Shown: positions 16,901 to 25,738 of the stretch, piece by piece
Position numbering within the stretch: position 1 is the first letter of the stretch
Layout: every line of letters begins with the position of its first letter
Source of the DNA: Pseudoduganella armeniaca
Lineage (GTDB): Bacteria; Pseudomonadota; Gammaproteobacteria; Burkholderiales; Burkholderiaceae_D
Direction: 5' to 3'
Assembly: GCF_003028855.1 (NCBI RefSeq)
Contig: NZ_CP028324.1
Location: 4,340,001 to 4,404,000, forward strand
Length of the DNA stretch: 64,000 bases
Translations under genes and position numbers: made by a program
Notes under the pieces: model-generated
What the model saw: the letters and a program-made list of their open reading frames with translations, nothing else
What the model was told of the DNA's origin: nothing
Database searches by the model: none

Positions 16901-17906
16901 GGGCGGGCGCGGCAGCCTGAACACGACGACGGTGTCCCTGGCCAAGGGCCAGTCGACGGGCGTGGTGTTCACGCCCTCCGCGGCCAGCGCGGCCGCCAAC
17001 GACGTCAAGATCGCGGCCAAGGTGAACGGCAACGAGCTGGCGACCGGTAACCTGACGGTGGTCAACATCACGCTGGCGCGCATCGCCACGCCGACCGATG
17101 CGGCCGGCATCCCGGACCGCATCACGCCGCGCAAGGACACCGACACCCAGGTCACGCTGGTGCCCAGCCTGGACGGCAGCGGCCAGTCGGTCGAGCTGGC
17201 CACGCTCGACACGAGCGCCGCGAACGGCGACTACACGGTCGGCGGCGGCACCACCAAGCAGCTGACGCACACGGAAACGGTCAAGCTGCGCGGCACCGTG
17301 CAGACCGCGCCGACCGGCGGCGCCGGCGGCGGCAATGCGCGCAAGCTCAAGCTGGCCGCCAAGGTGCGCGGGGCCCAGGTGACGCAGTCGAACGGCTTCA
17401 GCGTGGCCGCCATCGCCGAGCTGGTCGCCGAGGGCTACCAGGGCAACGTGGTCGGCGTGCCGGGCGCCGTCGGCATCATCGTGTCCGTCACCGTCAAGTC
17501 CGACAGCGGCACCGACGGCGACCTGAGCGAGTGCGAATTCTCCGAGCAGATCGAGGTGAAGGCGGAGACCGGCGCGCTGGTCGGCCTGGGCGGCGGCCTG
17601 AACTCCAGCTACCTGGGCTGCATCGGCAACTACACCGACACGCACAGCACCGGAACGGCCTGGCTGACCGGCGCGGGCACGCAGAAAATCGACCAGACCC
17701 ACACGCTGAAGGACCGCCGCCTGGGCATCACCGACATCCCGATCCGCCGCTCCGGCTTCAAGATCGACCGCACCGTGTTCGCGCCAGCGGCCCCGCCGCC
17801 GCCGTTCAGGCTGACGACATCGAAGTATGGCGCGGGCGCCACCGCCAACGGCCATACGGCGCAGGCCGGCACCCCGGCAGCCCCCATGACAGGAACCCAG
17901 CCATGA
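13953..17906 (+). CDS. Large secreted Ig-like repeat protein with Cys-rich segment
   Basis: 1317 residues; ATG after AGGAGGCATT. The signal peptide ends near AAPALAG. Residues about 25-250 look like choice-of-anchor or cadherin-like segments with repeated DDG..GDATAGD motifs. Residues 250-420 are Ig-like repeats (TSPANGAYLNTPAITVAGSV). Two tandem invasin-type (Big_1) repeats begin SGNNQRAAAG and SGNNQTGAAG at about 430-640, followed by a carboxypeptidase-regulatory-like segment (SGVVLDNSNQPIPGVTMRL). A cysteine-rich stretch with CPTCQKCEGSSC lies at about 882-936. The C-terminal third is Ig-like with no anchor. Its stop overlaps the next start (ATGA). It is probably a surface or matrix protein, but its exact role is unknown. 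Confidence 0.8.
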   Translation: MRAALVAMLAGMVFAAPALAGTLGTPTLAPASIGAGAPAVVRISVPIGDPNYIDGSANVQRLAADGAVQGIVGTLRDDGQGGDASAGDGIHTMAMTLTEPAGSVRFQVSAAFRKEVRRTVSAAVTLTVTPASGVPTITAARFTVTAATTGVPAVGVASATVQSASAPTTLVLQKIDAAGAVLASLGTLHDDGADGDATAGDANYALRSTVLENSPGTLRYRIAGTFPGHVQTVYSNVFTVAVAGTATGVEITSPANGAYLNTPAITVAGSVGDPAARVTLNGITAVVSGTSFNASVPLNEGPNTITAVATNSGGTTTTASILVTLDTTAPKVEIYSPVANAVTTGDKATVSGMVNDIVVGTVNPQQATVTVNGIAAEVLNRSFIARDVPLQAGANTIQAVATDRAGNRATTATSVTRSASGGLALVSGNNQRAAAGALLAAPLVVALTDARGAPVANRPVVFRVVGLDGTVAATALPGPGLPAVAVNTDSEGKARAYYRLGSRAGGGNLVEASTAAAQATVDFVATGTPGAPQLMVVDSGNNQTGAAGQALPFPLIAIVTDGTYNRLAGVPVTFTVKEGGGGFGPSHQATLQATSDSDGRVAATFALGPNQGVNNNVVEANFAGGTGYAATFTANGLLPGPAAQTRISGVVLDNSNQPIPGVTMRLLQITQGNRSNIPQEMAEAVRTDAQGQFVMQPVPVGVFKLMADGGSATRDGIWPTLDFDMVTVPGQDNTPGMPIFLPALNPNNRVCVDESTGGTLTLPEVPGFALAIAPGSATFPGGSRSGCVHVTPVNLDKVPMAPGFGQQPRFVVTIQPVGTHFSPPARMTIPNVDGLAPRAVTEMYSYDHDLASFVAIGSATVSADGATITSDPGSGVIKAGWHCGGNPNTSGSAGTCPTCQKCEGSSCVADAAKDGQVCDLAPSGQGVCRAGNCVPVRLTILVNNTAGTNDDITALNGPQTLPITVRMDDGPSTPISVTLTLTPGGRGSLNTTTVSLAKGQSTGVVFTPSAASAAANDVKIAAKVNGNELATGNLTVVNITLARIATPTDAAGIPDRITPRKDTDTQVTLVPSLDGSGQSVELATLDTSAANGDYTVGGGTTKQLTHTETVKLRGTVQTAPTGGAGGGNARKLKLAAKVRGAQVTQSNGFSVAAIAELVAEGYQGNVVGVPGAVGIIVSVTVKSDSGTDGDLSECEFSEQIEVKAETGALVGLGGGLNSSYLGCIGNYTDTHSTGTAWLTGAGTQKIDQTHTLKDRRLGITDIPIRRSGFKIDRTVFAPAAPPPPFRLTTSKYGAGATANGHTAQAGTPAAPMTGTQP

Positions 17907-18844
17907 AACTCTCCACCATCCTGTGGCTGGCCTGCGGCTGCGCCGCCACGCTGGCCCACGCCGAGTGCCCGCTCGACGTCCAGGCGACGCCGACGCGCGC
18001 CGACTGGCACGCCGGCGAGCCGATCGAAGTCAACGTGCGTATCGCCAACCGCGCCGACCGGCCGGCCGCGCTGGCGCTGGCCTACCCTTCGCTGGGCGGC
18101 CAGGGCCACCCAGGCATCGGGTTCTCGCTGCGTCCGAACGCACCGCTGACGGCATCGACCAACGCCATCGAGAGCGTGCTGCAGATCGCGCCGCGCGCTG
18201 CGCTGGACGTGCATGTCTACGCCAACAAATACCTGCCGGCGCTGCCGCCGGGCGCCAGCCGCGTCTACTGGCAACTGGAGATCGCCTGCCTGGACGGCAA
18301 GGGTGCCTTCCTCGCCCCCGGCAAGTTTGCCGGCGCTTTCACGGTGCGCATCGCCGCCGGCGCGCTGCCGGATGCGCCGGCCGTTGTGGCACGGTACGCG
18401 CAACGGCTCGACGCCAGCGACCCGCAGCAACGCCGCGAGGCCATCGAGGCGCTGTCCAACATGCCCGACCCGGCCGTGCTGCCGGCACTGGGCAAGGTCT
18501 ATCAGTATGGCTATCGCAACGACGCCTTGCAGGCGCTGCGCAAGTTCGACGGCCATCCCGCGGCCGCCAGCATGCTGGTCGAGATCCTGGCGACGGCCGA
18601 TGCCGGTGCCGCCCGCAACGCGCTGCGCATCGCCACCGGCTGGAAAACGCCCCTGCCGCCCGAATTGCTGGAGCAGGTCGCTGGCGGCACGTCGCTGCCG
18701 GCCCGCCTGGCCCTGGTCGATTACCTGGCCGCGCGCCGTTCCGCGGCCAACGACGCGCTGCTGCAACGGCTGGCGGCCGACGACGACGAAACGCTGGCCA
18801 AGTCGGCGCGCGCCGCGCTGGCCAAACCCGCACCGACCCGGTAG
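17903..18844 (+). CDS. Exported protein with HEAT-like C-terminal repeats
   Basis: 313 residues, translationally coupled (ATGA) to the giant Ig-like protein before it. A signal peptide ends near TLAHAE, and the first mature residues include a cysteine (AECPLDV). Residues about 20-160 look like a beta-sandwich (PTRADWHAGEPIEVNVRIANR...). Residues 170-310 are alpha-helical with HEAT-like repeats (DPQQRREAIEALSNMPDPAVLPAL; AARNALRIATGW; ARLALVDYLAARRSA). I do not recognise a named family. The coupling suggests it works with, or chaperones, the 1317-residue protein in the periplasm. Confidence 0.78.
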   Translation: MKLSTILWLACGCAATLAHAECPLDVQATPTRADWHAGEPIEVNVRIANRADRPAALALAYPSLGGQGHPGIGFSLRPNAPLTASTNAIESVLQIAPRAALDVHVYANKYLPALPPGASRVYWQLEIACLDGKGAFLAPGKFAGAFTVRIAAGALPDAPAVVARYAQRLDASDPQQRREAIEALSNMPDPAVLPALGKVYQYGYRNDALQALRKFDGHPAAASMLVEILATADAGAARNALRIATGWKTPLPPELLEQVAGGTSLPARLALVDYLAARRSAANDALLQRLAADDDETLAKSARAALAKPAPTR

Positions 18845-18883
18845 CGCCGGCCAGGTCACTTCCAGCCACCAGCGGAGAACGAT

Positions 18884-21800
18884 ATGCGACCCCTTGCCTT
18901 GTCCAGCCTTCCCCGGGCGCCGCGCTCCAGCGGGCCCGCCATGCCGCAATGCGGATCTCCACGGGCCGGCCGCAGCGGCGTGCGGCTGCGCGCCACCGTG
19001 CTGCATGCGACGATGCTGCTGCTGGCCGGCCTGCTGCTGGCCTGGACGCCCGTGTTGCGGGCAGCCGGCTTGAACGAGCACTGCACCGTCAGTGTGCTGA
19101 ACCGCAATGTCCAGGCCCGCGCCGACGGCACCTGGGTGCTGCCGAACCTGCCGGCCAATTTCGGCCGCGTGCGTGCCCGCGCCACCTGTGTCGAGGGCGG
19201 CACCACGACCTATGGCCAGTCGGCCGAATTCGTCATCCCGGCCAACGGCTCGATCACGTTGCCGCCGATCCTGCTGGGCCCGACCACGCCGATTCCCACC
19301 CACCTGCGCGTGACGGTCCCGGATACGACCCTGGCCAGCGCGGGCGCGACCACGCAGGTGCGCGCGCAGGCCAGCTACGCCGATGGCAAGCAGACGGACG
19401 TCACGGCCAGCGGTACCAGTTTTTCCATCAGCAATCCGGCGATTGCCACGATCACGCCGCAAGGCCTGGTGACGGCGGTGCGCAGCGGCACCGTCGTCAT
19501 CCAGGCCATCAACGAAGGCACCCAGGGCATCACCCAGCTGCGCGTCGCGCTGGCCGGGGCCGACAGCGACGGCGACGGCATTCCGGACGCCGAGGAGCTG
19601 CGCCTGGGCATGAACCCGAACAACGCGGCGGATGCGCTGCTGGACCTGGACCGCGACGGCCTGACCGCCGTGGACGAGTACCGTGCCGGCACCGATGCGC
19701 GCAACGGCGACACCGATGGCGATGGCCTGCCCGACGGCGGCGAGGTGCAGTGCACCGTGGGCTTCTGCACCAGCCCCGTGCTGGCCGATACCGATGGCGA
19801 CGGCGTGCGCGACGGCACCGAGATCCGCACCGGCAGCGATCCCACCAGCGCCGCCAGCGTCAACTTCGGCGCGGCGCTGCAGGCCATTCGCGTCACGCCG
19901 GCCAACTTCACGCTGATCGTGAATGCACTGACGGGCAGCGCCAGCGTGCAGCTGACCGTGACGGGAACGATGATCGACGGCGTCGACATCGACCTGACCA
20001 GCACCGCCCGCCAGACCACCTACGCCAGCAGCAACGTCGCTACCTGCAACTTCGGCGCACCGGACGGGCGCGTGCATGCCAGCACCGCCGGCAGCTGCGA
20101 CATCACCGTCGCCAACAACGGCCACAGCGCGACCGTGCATGGTACCGTGCAGGACTTCGCCCCGGGCGCGCTGTCGTTCCTGGCCATTCCCGGCTTCGCC
20201 AACGGCGTGGCCGTCAGCGGCGAGTTCGCCTTTGTCGCCGCCGGCTCGGCGGGACTGCAGGTGGTGGCACTGGGCGCGGACCGGCGCACGCCCGCCATCC
20301 TGGCGAGCCTGAATCTGAGCGCCAGCGCCAACGACATCGCGCTGGCCGGCAACCTGGCCTACCTCGCCACCAGCGGCGGCCTGAAGGTCGTGGACGTGAC
20401 GACGCCCGCGGCACCACGGCTGCTGGGCACCTTCGCGGGCGTCGGCAACGCGATGGGTGTCAAGGTACGCGGCACCACCGCCTACGTGGTGGGCGGCGGC
20501 ACGCTGTACATCGTCAGCGTGGCCAACCCCGGCGCGATGATCCAGGTCGGCTCGCTCGCACTGGGCGGCACCGGCTGGAACGTGGACGTCGACCTGACCC
20601 GCAACCTGGCCGCGGTGGCGATGGGTGGCGCCGGCCTGAAGCTGGTGGACATCAGCAACCTGTCCGCCCCGCTGCTGCGCGGCAGCGCCAGCACCGGCGA
20701 CGCGCGCGGCGTCGCGCTGCGCGGCACCACCGCGATCGTGGCCGACTATGCCAGCAGCATGACGGCGGTCGACATCGCCGACCCGGGCGCGCCGGTCGTG
20801 CTGTCCAGCACCCCGCAAGCGCTGGGTGGCCTGCTGACCAACGTCACGCTGGCCGGCAATTTCGCGCTGGGCGCGGACGTGGTGTTCGTCAACGGCGTGC
20901 CGATCGTCGACATCAGCAACCCGGCGTCGCTGCAGCCGCGCGCCATCCTGAATTTCACCGATCGCGACGACAACGGCATGGGCATCGCCAGCGACGACAG
21001 CTATGTCTACCTGGTGGCGGACCGCAACAACCTGGAACGCGGCGGCAGCAGCGGCGACAGCCGCCTCTACATCGGCCAGTACCAGCCCCGCATCGACCTG
21101 GCCGGCGTCGCGCCGACCGCCACCATCACGGCACCGGCCAACGGCGCCCAGGTCTACGAGGGAGCGCCGCTGACCGTCAGCGTCGACGCGCAGGACGACA
21201 TCACGGTGGCCGCCGTGCGCTTCCTCGTCAACGGCCAGACCGCCTTCACCAGCACCGGCGCGCCATACCAGTACACGATGACGGTACCGCGCGGCGTCTC
21301 GGCGCTGGAGCTGGGCGCGGTGGCGCGCGACCTCGGTGGCAACGAGGGCAGCGCGGCGGCGGTAACCGTCGGCGTGGTGCCCGATCCGCTGACGCAGGTC
21401 GTCGGCCAGGTGGTCGACGAGGCCGGCACGCCGCTGGCCGGCGCCCTCGTCACGGCGCCGGGCGGACGCACCGGCAGCACCGGCGCCGACGGCCGCTTCG
21501 CGATCCGGGAAGTGCCGACGGTGCTGGGCGACCTGGTCCTGCAGGCGGCGTGGACGCCGGCCGGCGGCGCCATCCGCACGGGCGCATCGGCGCCCACCCC
21601 GCCGGTACGCGGCGGCGTGACCGACGTCGGCGCGATCAGCGTCATCGACGTGCGCTTCGAAACGGAATACGGCACCTTGTGGACGACGTGCGACGACTGC
21701 TTCACGCCACGCACGCTGCCGTTCTCGTTCCCGTTCTACGGCACGCAGCGCGGCTCGGCTTTCGTCGGCAGCAACGGCTACCTGACGTTCGACAGCGGCG

Positions 21801-22576
21801 ACTCGACCTACACCGAGAACGTGCCGGCGTTCACGCGGCTGCCGCGCATCTCCGCGTTCTTCGACGACCTGATCGGCGGTGGCGGCGTCCTGATCAACGA
21901 CCAGTTGCCCGACCGCTTCGTCGTGACATACGACCGCACCCGCCAGTACAGCGAAGGCGGCAGCAACACGCTGCAGATCCAGCTGTACCGCGACGGCCGC
22001 ATCGTGTTCGCCTACAAGGGCATGACGGCGCTGCGCAGCGGCGCCATCGCCGGCATCACGCCGGGCCCGGAGGCGCCCTTCCAGCAGGTGGACTTCAGCG
22101 CGACGCCGGCGCTGGACATCCCCGCCGGCAGCGCCGTCTACGAATACTTCACGGCCGCCAGCCAGTTCGACCTCGACAACAGCTTCGTCGTGCTGACACC
22201 CAATGCAGCCGGCGGTTACAACGTGCGCACGATCCTGCCACCGGCCGCGGTGCCGGCAGCGACGCTGACCACCGCGGCACCGCTGCAGCAGGCCGCGCCG
22301 ACCGGCCTGCGGGCGCGCCAGGCGGCAGCCCCGGCGCCGGCCACGCTGGCCGGCGCCGAGGTCCGGGTCACGTCCTCCGGCAATCCGCGCTACCGCGGCA
22401 TGGCCAACACGGATGCGGCGGGCGGCTTCACGCTGAAAGGTGTGCCGCCCGGCGGCATCAACGTGGAGGTATGGCGCGACGGCAGCCTGCTGGCGCGCGG
22501 CACGGCGCTGAGCGGCGCGGCGGACCAGAAGGTGCCGGTCCAGCTGGTCGCGCCGGAAGCGAAGCAGAAACGATAA
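18884..22576 (+). CDS. Multidomain secreted protein: Big_2, thrombospondin-3, LVIVD propeller, nidogen-like
   Basis: 1230 residues; ATG after GGAGAACGAT. A long N-region precedes a hydrophobic leader at about 45-62 ending WTPVLRAAG. A Big_2-like domain (about 137-222) is followed by calcium-binding repeats of DxDxDG type at 225-325 (DSDGDGIPD, DTDGDGLPD, DTDGDGVRD). Then come LVIVD-type beta-propeller repeats (426-732; e.g. GGLKVVDVTTPAAPRLLG), an Ig-like domain (about 744-830), a carboxypeptidase-regulatory-like fold (about 839-900), a nidogen-like segment (925-1099; FPFYGTQRGSAFVGSNGYLTF) and a second regulatory-like domain at the C-terminus. No membrane anchor is seen. Part of the same plus-strand cluster as the di-haem protein that begins 12 bases later. 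Function unknown. Confidence 0.8.
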   Translation: MRPLALSSLPRAPRSSGPAMPQCGSPRAGRSGVRLRATVLHATMLLLAGLLLAWTPVLRAAGLNEHCTVSVLNRNVQARADGTWVLPNLPANFGRVRARATCVEGGTTTYGQSAEFVIPANGSITLPPILLGPTTPIPTHLRVTVPDTTLASAGATTQVRAQASYADGKQTDVTASGTSFSISNPAIATITPQGLVTAVRSGTVVIQAINEGTQGITQLRVALAGADSDGDGIPDAEELRLGMNPNNAADALLDLDRDGLTAVDEYRAGTDARNGDTDGDGLPDGGEVQCTVGFCTSPVLADTDGDGVRDGTEIRTGSDPTSAASVNFGAALQAIRVTPANFTLIVNALTGSASVQLTVTGTMIDGVDIDLTSTARQTTYASSNVATCNFGAPDGRVHASTAGSCDITVANNGHSATVHGTVQDFAPGALSFLAIPGFANGVAVSGEFAFVAAGSAGLQVVALGADRRTPAILASLNLSASANDIALAGNLAYLATSGGLKVVDVTTPAAPRLLGTFAGVGNAMGVKVRGTTAYVVGGGTLYIVSVANPGAMIQVGSLALGGTGWNVDVDLTRNLAAVAMGGAGLKLVDISNLSAPLLRGSASTGDARGVALRGTTAIVADYASSMTAVDIADPGAPVVLSSTPQALGGLLTNVTLAGNFALGADVVFVNGVPIVDISNPASLQPRAILNFTDRDDNGMGIASDDSYVYLVADRNNLERGGSSGDSRLYIGQYQPRIDLAGVAPTATITAPANGAQVYEGAPLTVSVDAQDDITVAAVRFLVNGQTAFTSTGAPYQYTMTVPRGVSALELGAVARDLGGNEGSAAAVTVGVVPDPLTQVVGQVVDEAGTPLAGALVTAPGGRTGSTGADGRFAIREVPTVLGDLVLQAAWTPAGGAIRTGASAPTPPVRGGVTDVGAISVIDVRFETEYGTLWTTCDDCFTPRTLPFSFPFYGTQRGSAFVGSNGYLTFDSGDSTYTENVPAFTRLPRISAFFDDLIGGGGVLINDQLPDRFVVTYDRTRQYSEGGSNTLQIQLYRDGRIVFAYKGMTALRSGAIAGITPGPEAPFQQVDFSATPALDIPAGSAVYEYFTAASQFDLDNSFVVLTPNAAGGYNVRTILPPAAVPAATLTTAAPLQQAAPTGLRARQAAAPAPATLAGAEVRVTSSGNPRYRGMANTDAAGGFTLKGVPPGGINVEVWRDGSLLARGTALSGAADQKVPVQLVAPEAKQKR

Positions 22577-22587
22577 GGGAGAACACC

Positions 22588-24276
22588 ATGCGCCGCACTT
22601 TCGCCATCGGCCTGGCGCTGACACTGCTGGCCGCCAGCGCCGCCGCCACCGGCGTGCTGATCGACGCCTCGCTGCGCCGCGACAGCCTGGGCCTGGAACT
22701 GGGCCTGCCGGTCCACATGCAGGACGACGAGGAGTACACGGCGCCGCTGGCAACCTTGCTGGAGCATGGCCGCCGCGTCTTTTCCGCCAACTGGACCAGC
22801 ACCGAGGGCGGCGGCCGCCCACTCACCAAGGGCAACGGCCGCGCGCTGTCGGACGCGTCGATGCCGCTGACGGGGGCGCGCTCGTTCAACCGCATCTCCG
22901 GCCCCGATGCCAACTCCTGCATGGGCTGCCACAACCAGCCGCACGGCATGTCGGGCGGCAGCGGCGATTTCGTCGCCAACGTGTTCGTACAGGGCCAGCG
23001 CTTCGATTTCGCCACGTTCGAGCGGGGCGACCTGGTGCCCACTCGCGGCGCGCTGGACGAACAGGGCAAGCCCGTCACGCTGGCCAGCATCGGCAACTCG
23101 CGCCATACGCCTGGCATGTTCGGCGCCGGCTATATCGAGATGCTGGCGCGCGAGATGACGGTCGAGCTGCAACGCACCCGCGACAACATGCGCCGCGGCG
23201 AGACCCGGGCGCTGGTGGCGAAGGGCATCGGCTTCGGCAAGCTGACGCGGCGCGCGGATGGCTTGTGGGACGTCAGCGCCGTCACCGGCCTGCCGCGCCT
23301 GAGCCTGATCACGGCGACGCCGCTCGATCCGCCCTCGCTGGTGATCCGGCCCTGGCACCAGGCCGGCAATTCCGTCTCGCTGCGCGACTTCACCAATACG
23401 TCGTTCAACCACCATCACGGCATCCAGTCGACCGAGCGCTTCGGCGCCAATACCGATCCGGACGGCGACCGCTTCAGCAACGAGCTGACGCGCGCCGACG
23501 TCACGGCGGCATCGATCTTCCAGGCCACGCTGCCGGTGCCGGGCCAGGTGATTCCGAACGACCCGGTGATCGCGCGCGCGATCGTGCGCGGCCAGCGCAA
23601 CTTCGACAGCATGGGGTGCGCGGCCTGCCACGTGCCGGCGCTGCCGCTGAGCCGAAGCGGCTGGACCTTCACGGAACCGGGCCCCTTCAACCCCGCCGGC
23701 AACCTGCGCAGCGGCGATGCCCGCACGGTGCAGGTGGACCTGAACGACCCCGCCCTGCCGGCGCCGCGGCTGGCGCCCGAGCATCCGGACGACCTGGTGA
23801 TGATGGTGCCGGCGTACACCGACATGAAGCTGCACGACATCACCGATCCGGACGAGCCGATGCCGCTCGAGTCGCTCGACATGAATTGGCCCGTGTGGGC
23901 GCCCAAGTTCCCGGCCGGGAACCGGCGCTTCCTGACGCGCCGGCTGTGGGGCATCGCCAACTCCGGCCCGTATTTCCATCATGGCATGTACAGCACGATG
24001 CGCGAAGCGGTGCTGGGCCATTCCGGCGAGGCGCTGGCGTCGCGCCGGGCCTTCCAGGCCGCCACCAGCGACGACCAGGCGGCACTGATCGAGTTCCTGA
24101 AGTCGCTGCAGGTACTGCCGCCGGGCACCGTCAACCTCGTGGTGGACGAGCAATACCGGCCGCGTACGCTGCCGGTCGAGGCGCCAGCCCCGTCGATGGC
24201 CCTGGCCGCGCCGGCGCGCCCGGCGCGCTCCGCTCAGCCTTCCGCCCAGGCGCGTGCCGCCAGCGCCACGCGGTAA
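22588..24276 (+). CDS. Di-haem cytochrome c peroxidase-like protein
   Basis: 562 residues; ATG after GGGAGAACACC, 12 bases from the preceding stop. A signal peptide ends near AASAAATG. Two c-type haem sites are visible: CMGCH in SCMGCHNQPHG (about 111-115) and CAACH in GCAACHVPALP (about 347-351). The layout resembles the di-haem peroxidase/MauG superfamily, but the protein is longer than CcpA-type peroxidases (about 320-350 residues). A Pro/Ala-rich tail follows residue 530. It should be periplasmic and redox-active. The last 43 bases overlap the convergent regulator gene. Substrate unknown; clustering with two giant secreted proteins suggests oxidative modification of them or of a shared target. 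Confidence 0.85.
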   Translation: MRRTFAIGLALTLLAASAAATGVLIDASLRRDSLGLELGLPVHMQDDEEYTAPLATLLEHGRRVFSANWTSTEGGGRPLTKGNGRALSDASMPLTGARSFNRISGPDANSCMGCHNQPHGMSGGSGDFVANVFVQGQRFDFATFERGDLVPTRGALDEQGKPVTLASIGNSRHTPGMFGAGYIEMLAREMTVELQRTRDNMRRGETRALVAKGIGFGKLTRRADGLWDVSAVTGLPRLSLITATPLDPPSLVIRPWHQAGNSVSLRDFTNTSFNHHHGIQSTERFGANTDPDGDRFSNELTRADVTAASIFQATLPVPGQVIPNDPVIARAIVRGQRNFDSMGCAACHVPALPLSRSGWTFTEPGPFNPAGNLRSGDARTVQVDLNDPALPAPRLAPEHPDDLVMMVPAYTDMKLHDITDPDEPMPLESLDMNWPVWAPKFPAGNRRFLTRRLWGIANSGPYFHHGMYSTMREAVLGHSGEALASRRAFQAATSDDQAALIEFLKSLQVLPPGTVNLVVDEQYRPRTLPVEAPAPSMALAAPARPARSAQPSAQARAASATR

Positions 24277-25550
24277 CGTGCCGGCGCCGTGCTGGTGTCG
24301 ACCAGCAGCAGCGAGTGCGCCGCCAGCAACGCCAGCCGGTCGACCGGGTCGTGACCGCCCCCGCCGTGGACGCGCAGCAACGCCACGGCATCCCACAAGC
24401 CGAACCAGCCGGGCAGCCGCGCCAGCACGGCCAGCGCCTGGCGTGCCGGCGCCGGCAACAGCGGCGCGCTCCAGGCGGCGGCCGCATGCAGGCTGAGATG
24501 GCGTGCACTGAGCGTGCAGTCCGGCGAGGCAGCGCCGAGCGCCAGGTCGCGCGGCGCATCGGCCAGGCGGCGCAGGCAGCCCAGGATGGCCGGGATGCCG
24601 AACGGTCGCTGTGCGCGCACCTGCGCGGCCGCCAGCACGAGCGCCAGCGGCACGCCATCCAGGCGGCGGCACAGGTGCGCGGCGGCGCCGGCGATGTCGG
24701 GGTCCGGCGCCGCGCCGGCCAGCCACGGCCCGCAGCCGCGCTCCAGCAGCAGGCGCAGCGCCCCGTCCAGCCCCCGCACGTCCAGCGGCGGCACGCGCAC
24801 GACCGTCTCGCCATCCACGCGCAGCGTCTGCCGGCCGGTTGCCACGATGCGCAGCGCCGGCTGGCTGCGCGCCAGGGTTTCGGCCAGCCGCGCGGCCGCG
24901 TCGATCGCGTGATCGTAGTTGTCCAGTACCAGCAGCGCCGGGCGCGCCGGCAGCGCCGCTGCCAGGGCCGCGGCCGTGGCCGTGCCGGCCAGGCCGAAGC
25001 CGGCGGCCGCCGCGCTGGCGAGGGTTGCGTCGTCGCGTCCGGCCAGCTCGTCCAGTCGCAGGTGCACGGTCGGCAGCGCCAGGCGCTGGGCCAGGGCCCC
25101 GGCCAGCGCCGACTTGCCGATGCCGGCCGGACCGGTCAGCGTCAGGATGGGCGTACTGGCACTGCCGCGCTGCAGCGCGTCGAGCAGCGCATCGCGGCCG
25201 ACCAGGCCGGACTGCGCGGCGCCGCGCCCGACGGTCTCGCCCATAAAGACGTAGCCGCGGCCCGGCACGGTGCCGATCAGGTCGCGGTCGCCCGCCAGCG
25301 CGCGCCGCAGCACGCCGATCTGCACGCGCAGGTTGCTGGGATGGATGGCGCGGCCGGGCCAGGCACGTTCCGTCAACTGGGCCGGCGTCAGCACCTGGCC
25401 GGCGCCCGCGATCAGGGCCTGCAGCACGCGCACGGCGCAGGCGCCCAGGGCCACGGGACGGGCGCCAGCCGTGCGCAGCTCGCCGCGCCAGGGGTCGAAC
25501 GCATGCCGGCCGAACGCGATCGGGGCGCTGGCAGAGAGTCGGATATCCAT
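24234..25550 (-). CDS. Winged-helix transcriptional regulator with NB-ARC-like ATPase
   Basis: 438 residues. Residues about 10-105 form an OmpR/PhoB-type winged helix (LTPAQLTERAWPGRAIHPSNLRV...VPGRGYVFMG). Residues 115-350 form a P-loop NTPase with Walker A GPAGIGKSA and Walker B-like PALLVLDNYD. Relatives with this order usually carry a long C-terminal TPR sensor and exceed 800 residues; here the protein stops after the helical part of the ATPase, so it is short. It converges on the di-haem gene with a 43-base overlap and may control that cluster. Signal unknown. It lacks a REC domain, so it is not a standard response regulator. Confidence 0.82.
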   Translation of the reverse strand: MDIRLSASAPIAFGRHAFDPWRGELRTAGARPVALGACAVRVLQALIAGAGQVLTPAQLTERAWPGRAIHPSNLRVQIGVLRRALAGDRDLIGTVPGRGYVFMGETVGRGAAQSGLVGRDALLDALQRGSASTPILTLTGPAGIGKSALAGALAQRLALPTVHLRLDELAGRDDATLASAAAAGFGLAGTATAAALAAALPARPALLVLDNYDHAIDAAARLAETLARSQPALRIVATGRQTLRVDGETVVRVPPLDVRGLDGALRLLLERGCGPWLAGAAPDPDIAGAAAHLCRRLDGVPLALVLAAAQVRAQRPFGIPAILGCLRRLADAPRDLALGAASPDCTLSARHLSLHAAAAWSAPLLPAPARQALAVLARLPGWFGLWDAVALLRVHGGGGHDPVDRLALLAAHSLLLVDTSTAPARYRVALAARAWAEG

Positions 25551-25738
25551 CCGAACAGACTACCGGTCACGCACGCGCCCGCACAGGCCACATCGGACGG
25601 GCCAACGCCGCCCCGATGCGTCGACGCAGCACTCCCCCGAAAGGGGCAGCCGGGCCGCGGGCCGCTGGCGGCGCGGCCCGCCGGGTGTAAGATGCCGCCA
25701 TCGCAACCCTTGTGCCGCACGCGCGGTCCCGAGCCGAC

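Noticed and set aside
13902..17855. A 1317-codon minus-strand frame antisense to the giant Ig-like gene
   Set aside because: Low-complexity Arg/Ala/Gly sequence with no recognisable motif or start signal. The plus-strand gene has a signal peptide, ribosome site and domains.
17630..22822. A 1730-codon open frame on the minus strand opposite the repeat protein and the thrombospondin-3/LVIVD gene
   Set aside because: Arg/Ala/Gly/His-rich composition with no domain, no ribosome site, and it runs antisense across four well-supported genes. Long antisense frames are expected in GC-rich DNA.
22588..24276. Rubber oxygenase RoxA-type assignment for the di-haem protein, given an Lcp-like oxygenase in the same window
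   Set aside because: The two genes are about 18 kb apart in different operons, and the visible haem-site surroundings do not specifically match RoxA. Only the di-haem peroxidase superfamily call is supported.
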